From contig CAAFWT010000056.1 of NCBI GenBank assembly GCA_900766785.1, positions 1 through 15,070 of the forward strand: a stretch of 15,070 bases of DNA, in the 5' to 3' direction. Shown in pieces: positions 1 to 6,487 of this stretch. A model generated the notes under the pieces. It did not search any database, was not told where the DNA came from, and saw nothing but the letters and a program-made list of their open reading frames with translations. This DNA comes from an uncultured Paraprevotella sp. Lineage in GTDB: Bacteria; Bacteroidota; Bacteroidia; Bacteroidales; Bacteroidaceae. Every line of letters starts with the position of its first letter. The stretch's first letter is position 1. Both the position numbers and the translations under genes were made by a program.

Positions 1-2
1 AA

Positions 3-71
3 GATGCTCCGTGGGAGGATGTCACCAAACTCAAGTATATTGAGGAACTTACCAAGATTCTTGATGTATAG
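3..71 (+). CDS. C-terminal end of an unidentified protein (partial)
   Basis: An open frame enters from the left edge and encodes 22 residues (DAPWEDVTKLKYIEELTKIL, then DV) before a TAG stop at 69-71. The composition (charged, helix-like, Trp present) looks like a real protein tail, whereas the other two + strand frames give unlikely peptides. It converges with the calpain-like gene, whose stop lies 20 bases further on. Too little is present to name a family. Confidence 0.5.
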   Translation, partial: DAPWEDVTKLKYIEELTKILDV

Positions 72-78
72 GGTTTAA

Positions 79-96
79 AATACGGGATTCTTTAAT
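79..96. repeat. Left copy of an 18-bp direct repeat
   Basis: AATACGGGATTCTTTAAT overlaps the calpain-like stop codon. It matches 1807-1824 (AATACGTGATTCTTTAAT) at 17 of 18 positions in the same orientation. The two copies bracket the calpain-like gene and its upstream gap. Confidence 0.55.
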
Positions 97-1492
97 TGAA
101 TACAGCCGTTTGGTGAAAAACGGACTTGTCTATGGGCTTCAACGCCTTGGGGTTGAAAAATTTTGCCGCAGCACCCGGACTTATCAGGCGAATGTCTATC
201 ACGTCAGTTACGGCTTTGTCCGTCGCCATGACGTTCATGATATGACTGTTGGGAGCTACTCCCCACGGATTGCGTATGGCAAAGAGCGCACCCCCTTGCT
301 GAGGCAGCAGGAAGGTGTGTCCATGGTCGGAGACGGTGCTGTGATGATCGAGCGGCAGATTACCCTGAAGGAAGCCACCATTAACCATGATGCCATTCTT
401 GAGGCAAGTGGTGATTACACGGGTGAGATCCTGTTGTGACAACTTTCTGGGTTGAATACATATACTACGGCCATCGCCCGTGAACATCGGCGTCATGTAT
501 TCTGCATTACAACCACTCACCTCACGAATCATCTGGTAGGCTTCCACATACTTGATAGCCGCTATTTCGAGCACAGTTGCCCACGTGGGATTTCCATCTT
601 GACCACAACAGTAATAGCTTACTTTACCCTTGTAAGGAAACTGATTGCCGACGGCAACGGTAATCGGATTGCCGACGGGGTCGAACATCTTCACACGGAA
701 TGTTCCATCCTTTTCCTGACGAAGAATGCTCTGGATAAAGTCTGGATAGAGATAGGCCATATCGGTGAGGACGGACACGAAATTACAATCGCTGAACGAC
801 CTCTGATTGACGTCCGACACAACGGGCTTACCATGGGGATAGAGCACGACATCAAACGCTTTCTGTATCGTTCCGTCGGGAAGTTTAGGCTGCACAGGCT
901 CCTGGAGATACTTCTTCATCTCGGGCGTAAGTGCACGGGCATTAAAGTAATGGCGCCCCATGGGGAAGTCTTTCAGGTAGGTATTGTCCGTAACATACGG
1001 CAGCAAATCGTCCAGTTCGCCGTTGCAGAAACCCTTCTCTGCATGGAAGGACTGGGGAAGCATCTCTGCCGAGGGATTCGGATTGAGGATGTAGAAAGCA
1101 CGGGTAATGCCATCGTCGCCCAGCGTATAAACGACCTCGTCCTTCGCAAATGTGATACAGAAGCGCTCATTACCAAATATTTTTTGCGGCACAATGAGTT
1201 CCCGGCCATTTATCTTGCAAGTCCGCTCGAAATCGCCATTCAGCGAGTATTGCCATACAAAGTGTGAAGCATCTTTCAACACAAACTGCTCCACGGGCTT
1301 ATCCTTGGCTGGATTGGTAAATTGGTACCACTGACCGAAATATCCATCCTTCAAGGCACCATAGCGGTAGAGCACCAGATCCTTTCCTATCAATTGGTTC
1401 CAACTGATGTCCTGCGAAGTACAACTCAGAGGCTGGGCAGACAAAACGAGTTGAGAGAGGACAAAAACGATAGTTAAATCAATTCTTTTCAT
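92..1492 (-). CDS. Secreted calpain-family (C2) cysteine peptidase
   Basis: A protein of 466 residues, read from the ATG at 1492; the frame also stays open to a TTG at 1525, but the ATG places a basic MKR start directly before the hydrophobic signal peptide. The signal peptide is about 19 residues and cleavage is likely after LSA, leaving an N-terminal Gln. Residues about 25-215 form a beta-rich N-terminal part that I do not recognise. The C-terminal part carries the papain-fold calpain signature: Cys236 in FSDCNFVSVL, a WATVLEIAAIKYVEAY helix resembling the calpain FWSALLEKAYAK helix, His392 in SDHGHTFLL, and Asn408 in IRNPWG. All three catalytic residues are present, but the Trp that normally follows the catalytic Cys is Asn here. 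Bacterial relatives include Tpr of Porphyromonas gingivalis. The likely role is extracytoplasmic or secreted peptide degradation; substrate and any calcium dependence are unknown. It stands alone, separated from lpxB by a long gap. Confidence 0.85.
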   Translation of the reverse strand: MKRIDLTIVFVLSQLVLSAQPLSCTSQDISWNQLIGKDLVLYRYGALKDGYFGQWYQFTNPAKDKPVEQFVLKDASHFVWQYSLNGDFERTCKINGRELIVPQKIFGNERFCITFAKDEVVYTLGDDGITRAFYILNPNPSAEMLPQSFHAEKGFCNGELDDLLPYVTDNTYLKDFPMGRHYFNARALTPEMKKYLQEPVQPKLPDGTIQKAFDVVLYPHGKPVVSDVNQRSFSDCNFVSVLTDMAYLYPDFIQSILRQEKDGTFRVKMFDPVGNPITVAVGNQFPYKGKVSYYCCGQDGNPTWATVLEIAAIKYVEAYQMIREVSGCNAEYMTPMFTGDGRSICIQPRKLSQQDLTRVITTCLKNGIMVNGGFLQGNLPLDHHSTVSDHGHTFLLPQQGGALFAIRNPWGVAPNSHIMNVMATDKAVTDVIDIRLISPGAAAKFFNPKALKPIDKSVFHQTAVFN

Positions 1493-1605
1493 TGGATCAA
1501 ATTTTATGGACGTTTCGTTTTTCAATTATTATGCATTCATGTACCTGAGCCCGTGGTATGTAGTACGTCAATCAGCATATTCATTGCTCATGTGATTTTC
1601 AAACG

Positions 1606-1613
1606 CAAAGATA
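1606..1613 (-). promoter_or_regulatory. Candidate -7 promoter element for the calpain-like gene
   Basis: Read on the - strand this is TATCTTTG, a match to the Bacteroidota -7 element TAnnTTTG, about 115 bases upstream of the ATG at 1492. No good TTTG -33 element stands at the expected distance (the best is a T-rich stretch near 1630), so this is tentative. Confidence 0.4.
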
Positions 1614-1806
1614 ACTCTTTTGTCATTGGAAAAGCATAGTTCTTCCATAAACTTGTGTAAAGTGGATATATGCAAATCTTTAGAGCTGATTATGTCTTTT
1701 TGTTTGTTTGCCTTTAATTTTGTGGCTAATCAACGGATAAAATTGGGGTATTTGATACGTTTGTACGTAAAACACTGGCAATTATGCTTATTTGTATAGG
1801 GGACGG

Positions 1807-1824
1807 AATACGTGATTCTTTAAT
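1807..1824. repeat. Right copy of an 18-bp direct repeat
   Basis: AATACGTGATTCTTTAAT differs from 79-96 by one base. On the - strand it lies 31 bases beyond the lpxB stop, just as the other copy lies at the calpain-like stop, so a shared 3'-end element is as plausible as a boundary of inserted DNA. Confidence 0.55.
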
Positions 1825-1854
1825 AAAAGTATATGTGTATAGTCCCATCATCCG

Positions 1855-3030
1855 TTATTTCTTGGATGTGTCTTTCAGTCGGTCTGTGATGAGCTGTGCT
1901 GCATGTGCTGGAGCTCCGGGCAAACCTAATCGGTCTGCCATCAGCCGGTAACCCTCCTCTTGAGCTTTGATGACCTGCTGGTCCGTGAGGAGTGCCTGCA
2001 GATGCCTTCTCACGTTGGCCACGTTCATCTGCTCGCCCACCAGTTCGGGTACCACCTCCCTGTCTGCCACCAGGTTGACCAGTGAGATATAGGGAATCTT
2101 GAGTATCAGTTTCTTGCCGAGCGATGCCAGGCGTCCTGCCCACATATAATAGCACACTATCTGCCTCACTCCCAGCATGGCAGTCTCCAGGGTGGCTGTC
2201 CCGCTGGTCACCAGCGCCGCGGTGCTATGCTGGAGCAGCGGGAACGTCTGATGGCGCACGATGTGCAGTTGGTCTCTGATGACGGCATCGGCCTGTAGCC
2301 GGTCCAGTATCTGATGGTAGAACTCGTCAGGGATGCCTGGAGCAGCAGCTATCACCAGTTGGTATTGGGAGCAGAAGGGGCGTGCTGCCTGTATCATGCG
2401 GGTGAGGTTGCCGTTGATCTCCTGCCGGCGGCTTCCTGGCAGCAAGGCAATTATCTCCTGGTGTGTGAGGCCATTGTCCTGCAGGAAGGTGCTCTCTGCG
2501 ATAGGATGCTGTGCGAGGAAGGCTTCCACCTCGTCCAGTGTGGGATTGCCCACATAGTGCACAGGGTAATGATGCTTACGCTCATAGAAGTCCACCTCAA
2601 AAGGCAGGATGCAGAGCATCATGTCCACGTAACGTCTGATGGCCTTTATTCGGTGCTCTTTCCATGCCCATATCTTGGGCGATATGTAATAGATGACGGG
2701 GATGTGTGTGTGCGTGTGGATATACTTGGCTATACTCAGGTTGAATCCTGGGTAATCCACCAGAATGAGCGCATCGGGTTGCCATCGTACGATGTCCTTC
2801 TTGCATTCGCTCATGCCCTGCAGGATGGTGCGCAGGTGCATCAGCACAGGCAGGATGCCCATGTAGGCCAGGTGGCGGTAATGTCTGACCAGTGTGGCAC
2901 CTTCGGCTTGCATCAGGTCGCCCCCTACGGCTCTGAATTCCGCCTGCGGATCCTGCTGTCGGAGTTCTGCCATGAGGTGGCTTGCGTGCAGGTCTCCGCT
3001 GGCCTCTCCTGCTATCAGATAGTATTTCAT
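1855..3030 (-). CDS. lpxB: Lipid-A-disaccharide synthase LpxB
   Basis: A protein of 391 residues (E. coli LpxB has 382). This GT19 glycosyltransferase joins UDP-2,3-diacylglucosamine and lipid X into the beta-1,6 disaccharide of lipid A at the inner face of the cytoplasmic membrane. Visible signatures are GEASGD at residues 8-13, VDYPGFN near 91-97, SPKIWAW at 117-123, LPGSRRQE at 197-204 and SGTATLE at 276-282, the last two being typical of the UDP-sugar binding half. The ATG at 3030 is chosen because MKYYLIAGEASG is the usual LpxB start; the frame is open further upstream only because it runs through surE. Its ATG overlaps the surE TGA as ATGA, so the two are almost certainly cotranscribed and translationally coupled. 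Its presence implies an outer membrane with lipid A. Confidence 0.97.
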   Translation of the reverse strand: MKYYLIAGEASGDLHASHLMAELRQQDPQAEFRAVGGDLMQAEGATLVRHYRHLAYMGILPVLMHLRTILQGMSECKKDIVRWQPDALILVDYPGFNLSIAKYIHTHTHIPVIYYISPKIWAWKEHRIKAIRRYVDMMLCILPFEVDFYERKHHYPVHYVGNPTLDEVEAFLAQHPIAESTFLQDNGLTHQEIIALLPGSRRQEINGNLTRMIQAARPFCSQYQLVIAAAPGIPDEFYHQILDRLQADAVIRDQLHIVRHQTFPLLQHSTAALVTSGTATLETAMLGVRQIVCYYMWAGRLASLGKKLILKIPYISLVNLVADREVVPELVGEQMNVANVRRHLQALLTDQQVIKAQEEGYRLMADRLGLPGAPAHAAQLITDRLKDTSKK

Positions 3031-3788
3031 AGTTCTATGTTGAGAGACTGAAGTGTGGACAGACAGGGCGTGTGCGTCATATCCAGGTGCAGAGGCACCA
3101 CGGCGCCCCTGCCATGATCCATGGCCCACCAGTCGGTATCCTGAGCGTCTGGTTCCAGGCAGGTGTAGCGGCCGGTGAGCCGGAACGTTCCCTGCTGCTC
3201 TGTGGGTGCCCACTCCGTGTCCCATTTCCCCCTGGCCATTCGGCATACACTCAGTCCTGCCAGGCGCTCCACCTGTGGGAAGTTGACATTGAGGCATGTA
3301 TCCTGAGGCAGGCCGTGCTGCAGCACATGTCTGGCAATGCGGGTGATGGCCTCCTCATAGGGAGTGAAGTCACATTGGGTCTCGCGTGTACGCAGACTGA
3401 ATCCGATGGCAGGAATATCCTTCATGCACGCCTCGAAGACGGCTCCCATGGTGCCGCTGTAATGCACGTTGACGGATGCGTTGTCTCCATGGTTGATGCC
3501 CGATACCATGAGTGTGGGCTTGCGGTCCACCACATGTTCGAGAGCCAGCTTCACACAGTCGGCAGGGGTACCGCTGCAAGCCACTGTGGTGAGGCCTGTG
3601 GTGCGGCTAATAGGGGATAGCGTGACGGGACGTGTGACGGTCATGGAACAGGCTGCTCCCGAACGTGGACCATCGGGGGCTACCACTACCACATCGGCCA
3701 AAGCGCACATCAGACGGGTGAGCACGCCGATGCCCTGTGCATTTATCCCGTCGTCGTTGGATACCAGAATCAAGGGTTTCTCTGTCAT
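3027..3788 (-). CDS. surE: 5'/3'-nucleotidase SurE
   Basis: A protein of 253 residues, the normal SurE length. SurE is a cytosolic metal-dependent phosphatase that removes phosphate from nucleoside monophosphates and is linked to stationary-phase survival. The conserved metal-site residues are all present: Asn-Asp-Asp at 11-13 in VSNDDG, Ser43 in PDGPRSGAA, and Asn99 in VSGINHG. GTPADCVKLAL at 73-83 and YSGTMGAVFEA at 110-120 are also family signatures. The usual PDRNRSG motif reads PDGPRSG here, a mild variation. It is the first gene of the surE-lpxB pair and diverges from parA. A TACCTTTG promoter element lies 20 bases upstream of its ATG. Confidence 0.96.
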   Translation of the reverse strand: MTEKPLILVSNDDGINAQGIGVLTRLMCALADVVVVAPDGPRSGAACSMTVTRPVTLSPISRTTGLTTVACSGTPADCVKLALEHVVDRKPTLMVSGINHGDNASVNVHYSGTMGAVFEACMKDIPAIGFSLRTRETQCDFTPYEEAITRIARHVLQHGLPQDTCLNVNFPQVERLAGLSVCRMARGKWDTEWAPTEQQGTFRLTGRYTCLEPDAQDTDWWAMDHGRGAVVPLHLDMTHTPCLSTLQSLNIEL

Positions 3789-3808
3789 AAATCCAATATT
3801 TTGCTTTG

Positions 3809-3816
3809 CAAAGGTA
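3809..3816 (-). promoter_or_regulatory. surE-lpxB promoter, -7 element
   Basis: On the - strand this reads TACCTTTG, followed by C, a perfect Bacteroidota TAnnTTTG element, set inside the palindrome CTTTGCAAAG (3804-3813). It predicts a very short 5' leader of about 15 bases before the surE ATG. No strong TTTG -33 element is seen. Confidence 0.65.
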
Positions 3817-3857
3817 CGAAAAACGCCTTAGGTGTCTGTTGTTTGGAAAGAAAATGT

Positions 3858-3865
3858 TACCTTCG
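3858..3865 (+). promoter_or_regulatory. Possible distal parA promoter
   Basis: TACCTTCG, followed by C, matches TAnnTTTG except for one base, with TCTG 19 bases upstream (3835-3838) as a weak -33 element. If used, transcription would start just before the DnaA boxes and run through them into parA. Confidence 0.3.
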
Positions 3866-3884
3866 CACATTGGATGAGGTGGCC

Positions 3885-3918
3885 AGTTATCCACAAAAAG
3901 TGGGAGTTATCCACAAAA
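3885..3918 (+). promoter_or_regulatory. Pair of perfect DnaA boxes
   Basis: Two copies of the consensus DnaA box TTATCCACA stand at 3887-3895 and 3907-3915 in the same orientation, start to start exactly 20 bp apart, which is about two helical turns. Each is embedded in the same 14-base sequence AGTTATCCACAAAA (3885-3898 and 3905-3918). I saw no other TTATCCACA on either strand in the window. Placed between surE and parAB, they could be part of an origin of replication or a DnaA-controlled operator for parAB. Confidence 0.8.
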
Positions 3919-3966
3919 TTGCTCATTCTGCCTCCTCTGCCGATGAGCTATCAGCCCCAAAATACA

Positions 3967-3974
3967 TATATTTG
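3967..3974 (+). promoter_or_regulatory. Proximal parA promoter, -7 element
   Basis: TATATTTG, followed by CACC, is a perfect TAnnTTTG match 31 bases before the parA ATG, giving a leader of roughly 25 bases. The -33 position is weak, so activation or DnaA influence is possible but unproven. Confidence 0.6.
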
Positions 3975-4005
3975 CACCATCAAACCAACAGAAAGGGAAA
4001 ACCGA

Positions 4006-4785
4006 ATGAGCAAGATTATTGCAGTAGCCAATCAGAAGGGAGGAGTGGGCAAGACCACTACCAGCATGAACTTGGCCGCATCATTGGCCACCATGGAGAA
4101 GAAGGTGCTGCTGATAGATGCCGATCCTCAGGCCAATGCCTCCAGCGGACTCGGTGTGGACAGCAAGCAGGTGGACAGTACCATCTACAGTGCACTGACC
4201 GGTCAGATGCCCATGAGAGAGACCATCTATACCACCGATATAGAGGGCCTGGACATCATTCCCTCACATGTGGACCTGGTGGGTGCAGAAATAGAAATGC
4301 TGAAGATGCGCTCCCGAGAGACTGTCCTGAAGAGACTCTTGGCCGACGTGAAGGATGAGTATGACTACATCCTGATAGACTGCAGCCCCAGCCTGGGACT
4401 CATCACCGTGAATGCCTTGACGGCAGCACAAAGTGTCATCATCCCCGTACAGTGTGAGTATTTCGCCCTGGAGGGAATCAGCCAGTTGCTCAACACCATC
4501 AGGATAGTGAAGTCACGCCTGAATCAGGAACTCGAGATAGAGGGATTCCTGCTGACCATGTATGACGGACGTCTGCGCCTGGCCAATCAGGTGAGAGACG
4601 AGGTGAGGAGACACTTCCGCGACCTGGTGTTCCAGACGGTCATCCAGCGTAACGTGAAGCTGAGCGAGGCCCCAGGACACGGAGTGCCTGCCATCCTGTA
4701 TGATGCTGACTCGGCAGGAGCAAAGGCTTACCTGAGCCTGGCTGAAGAGGTGGTCAGCAAGAACGAGTCGCCTAAACAGACATAA
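4006..4785 (+). CDS. parA: Chromosome-partitioning ATPase ParA (Soj)
   Basis: A protein of 259 residues, typical for chromosomal ParA/Soj. This deviant Walker ATPase dimerises with ATP, binds DNA nonspecifically and is stimulated by ParB to move or position the origin region. The deviant Walker A motif KGGVGKTT is at residues 11-18 with both lysines (11 and 16); LLIDADPQANASSGLG follows, and YDYILIDCSPSLG is the Walker B region. The ATG at 4006 is chosen because MSKIIAVANQKGG is the standard N-terminus; the frame is open upstream to 3832, but that stretch contains the DnaA boxes and promoter. It leads a compact + strand run: parB starts 3 bases after its stop, then DUF5683, a lytic transglycosylase and rel. 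Confidence 0.97.
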   Translation: MSKIIAVANQKGGVGKTTTSMNLAASLATMEKKVLLIDADPQANASSGLGVDSKQVDSTIYSALTGQMPMRETIYTTDIEGLDIIPSHVDLVGAEIEMLKMRSRETVLKRLLADVKDEYDYILIDCSPSLGLITVNALTAAQSVIIPVQCEYFALEGISQLLNTIRIVKSRLNQELEIEGFLLTMYDGRLRLANQVRDEVRRHFRDLVFQTVIQRNVKLSEAPGHGVPAILYDADSAGAKAYLSLAEEVVSKNESPKQT

Positions 4786-4788
4786 CAC

Positions 4789-5691
4789 ATGACGATAAGA
4801 AAGAAATACGGCACTCCGGCATTGGGCCGGGGACTGGAAGCGCTGCTGGATACCAGCGACGTGAGAACAGAAGGTTCGTCGAGCATAGGCGAAGTAGACG
4901 TGATGCTGATAAGGCCCAACCCCGATCAGCCACGACGCGAGTTCAGCGAGGAGCACCTGCGCGAACTGGCCGACAGCATTGCGCAGATAGGTATCGTGCA
5001 GCCCATCACCCTGCGTGATACGGGCGACGGATTCTATACCATCATAGCAGGCGAACGCAGATGGAGAGCCTGCCAGATGGCTGGCCTTACCCATATTCCC
5101 GCATACATCCGTACCGTGGATGACGAGAATATGATGGAGATGGCGCTGGTGGAGAACATACAGAGACAAGACCTCACTGCACTGGAGGTGGCCCTTGCCT
5201 ACCAGCATCTCATCGAACAGTACGGACTCACGCAGGAGCAACTGAGCGAGAAGGTGGGTAAGAACCGTGCCACGGTGACCAATTACCTGCGACTGCTCAA
5301 GTTGCCCGCACCCATACAGGTGGCTCTCAAGGACCGTCAGATAGACATGGGACATGCCCGTGCTCTGCTGGCTCTGGACGATCCCCAGGCACAGCTGCAC
5401 GTCTTCGAAGAGATGACCAGTCAGGGATTGAGTGTGCGCAAAGTGGAAGAGATGGTCAAGGAACTGTCGGCAGGCGGAACGGTAAAGGGTAAGGACGGCA
5501 AGCGTATACGTCAGAAGGGCTCTGCGCTGAGTGCCGAATACAACGTGCTGCGTGACAGCCTGAGTACGTTTTTCCATACCAAGGTGCAGATGACCTGCTC
5601 GGAGAAGGGTAAGGGCAAGATTACCATACCCTTTGCCAATGAGGAGGAACTGGAGCGCATCATGGAGATATTTGACCGTCTGAAGAGTTGA
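4789..5691 (+). CDS. parB: Chromosome-partitioning CTPase/DNA-binding protein ParB (Spo0J)
   Basis: A protein of 300 residues. ParB loads at parS sites near the origin, closes into a CTP-dependent sliding clamp and activates ParA. The N-terminal LGRGLEALL (12-20) is the usual ParA-stimulating segment. The CTP-binding domain carries GERRWRA at 88-94 and ENIQR at 122-126. A helix-turn-helix spans about 147-171 (LTQEQLSEKVGKNRATVTNY), followed by the parS-recognition helices; the C-terminal 60 residues should form the dimer domain. It begins 3 bases after parA, so it is cotranscribed and probably coupled. Its TGA overlaps the TTG start of the next gene. I found no parS-like palindrome in the window. 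Confidence 0.97.
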   Translation: MTIRKKYGTPALGRGLEALLDTSDVRTEGSSSIGEVDVMLIRPNPDQPRREFSEEHLRELADSIAQIGIVQPITLRDTGDGFYTIIAGERRWRACQMAGLTHIPAYIRTVDDENMMEMALVENIQRQDLTALEVALAYQHLIEQYGLTQEQLSEKVGKNRATVTNYLRLLKLPAPIQVALKDRQIDMGHARALLALDDPQAQLHVFEEMTSQGLSVRKVEEMVKELSAGGTVKGKDGKRIRQKGSALSAEYNVLRDSLSTFFHTKVQMTCSEKGKGKITIPFANEEELERIMEIFDRLKS

Positions 5692-6464
5692 TACTGAAGG
5701 GGAATATATACGGATGCCGGCTGTGGACCATGTTGCTGACCATAGCAGGACTGTGCATGGCTGTCCCATCGCATGCCTATTTGCGGTTGGATGATATGGC
5801 CTCTCAGCCAGGACTCATGCAACGGTCCTTGCCAGATGACAAGCTGGAAGACCTCACGGACAGTCTGACCACAGACACGGTAGTCATAGATACGGCAGCC
5901 ATGGCGGCTGTGACCGACAGTCTGCTGCAACGGGCAATGGAGCCTCGCAAGCTGACTCCTTTCTGCCCAGATCCTATCCGAGCCATGTGGATATCGCTCG
6001 TGTTCCCTGGCGGAGGACAGATCTATAACCGTAAATACTGGAAGCTCCCCATCATCTATGGAGGTTACCTGGGGTGCGCATATGCGCTCACCTGGAACAA
6101 TATGATGCTGAAGGACTATTCGCAGGCCTATCTGGACATCATGGACAGCGACCCCAACACCAAGAGTTATGAGAAGATGCTCCCTATGGGCTATGACATA
6201 ACGGGCAAGGAAGACCGGTTCAAGGAAATCTTCAAGAACAAGAAGAACCATTTCCGACGCTTCCGTGACCTGAGTATCTTTGCCTTTGCCGGTGTATATC
6301 TGCTGTCGGTGGTGGATGCCTATGTGGATGCCGAGTTGTCCTCGTTTGACATCAGTCAGGACCTGAGCATGCATGTGGAACCTGCCATGATGCAGACCTA
6401 TACACAGGAAGGAGGACGCCAGCACAGGCAGATACCTGCACTGAGTGTCAGTTTGAATTTTTGA
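5688..6464 (+). CDS. DUF5683-type membrane protein
   Basis: A protein of 258 residues read from a TTG at 5688 that overlaps the parB stop as TTGA. The first in-frame ATG (5730) would remove the Lys and Arg residues before the hydrophobic core, so the TTG start gives the better signal peptide (residues 1-30, likely cleaved after PSHA). A 60-residue low-complexity linker rich in Asp and Thr follows. The core (about 88-215) has PDPIRAMWISLVFPGGGQIYNRKYWKLPIIYGG and a closing hydrophobic helix at 195-211, which I recognise as the DUF5683 pattern; two to three membrane segments are likely. Its function is unknown. The constant neighbours parAB, lytic transglycosylase and rel suggest an envelope role tied to growth or division, but that is only context. 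Confidence 0.85.
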   Translation: MILKGNIYGCRLWTMLLTIAGLCMAVPSHAYLRLDDMASQPGLMQRSLPDDKLEDLTDSLTTDTVVIDTAAMAAVTDSLLQRAMEPRKLTPFCPDPIRAMWISLVFPGGGQIYNRKYWKLPIIYGGYLGCAYALTWNNMMLKDYSQAYLDIMDSDPNTKSYEKMLPMGYDITGKEDRFKEIFKNKKNHFRRFRDLSIFAFAGVYLLSVVDAYVDAELSSFDISQDLSMHVEPAMMQTYTQEGGRQHRQIPALSVSLNF

Positions 6465-6487
6465 AGAGAAGAGATTAGGATTGGATA

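Larger units (their letters stand above)
1493..1854. other. AT-rich gene-free stretch between lpxB and the calpain-like gene
   Basis: There are 362 bases with no convincing coding frame on either strand. It is visibly richer in A/T than the rest of the window, with poly-T and TTTG runs near 1696-1722. It contains one - strand TAnnTTTG element placed to serve the calpain-like gene (1606-1613), two + strand TAnnTTTG matches (1715-1722, 1756-1763) with no gene behind them, and one copy of the 18-bp repeat. No clear terminator hairpin for lpxB is visible. Confidence 0.7.

Noticed and set aside
452..1267. + strand open frame of 271 codons
   Set aside because: It is antisense to the calpain-like peptidase, whose catalytic motifs are clear; the + translation has no motif or good start context.
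3031..3297. Upstream extension of lpxB in the same frame
   Set aside because: It lies inside surE, which is firmly identified; LpxB proteins begin at the MKYYLIAGEASG segment.
3832..4005. Upstream extension of parA
   Set aside because: The stretch holds the DnaA boxes and a promoter and encodes nothing ParA-like; the standard ParA start is at 4006.
3789..5691. parS site expected near parAB
   Set aside because: I looked for the palindrome TGTTTCACGTGAAACA and close variants on both strands and saw none here; it is probably elsewhere near the origin.
4513..5769. Long - strand open frame (418 codons) opposite parB, with similar ones opposite rel (8381-9631) and alaS (10852-11865)
   Set aside because: Each lies fully antisense to a gene with unmistakable domains; the translations are rich in His, Cys and Gln with no recognisable motifs, as expected from codon bias on the opposite strand.
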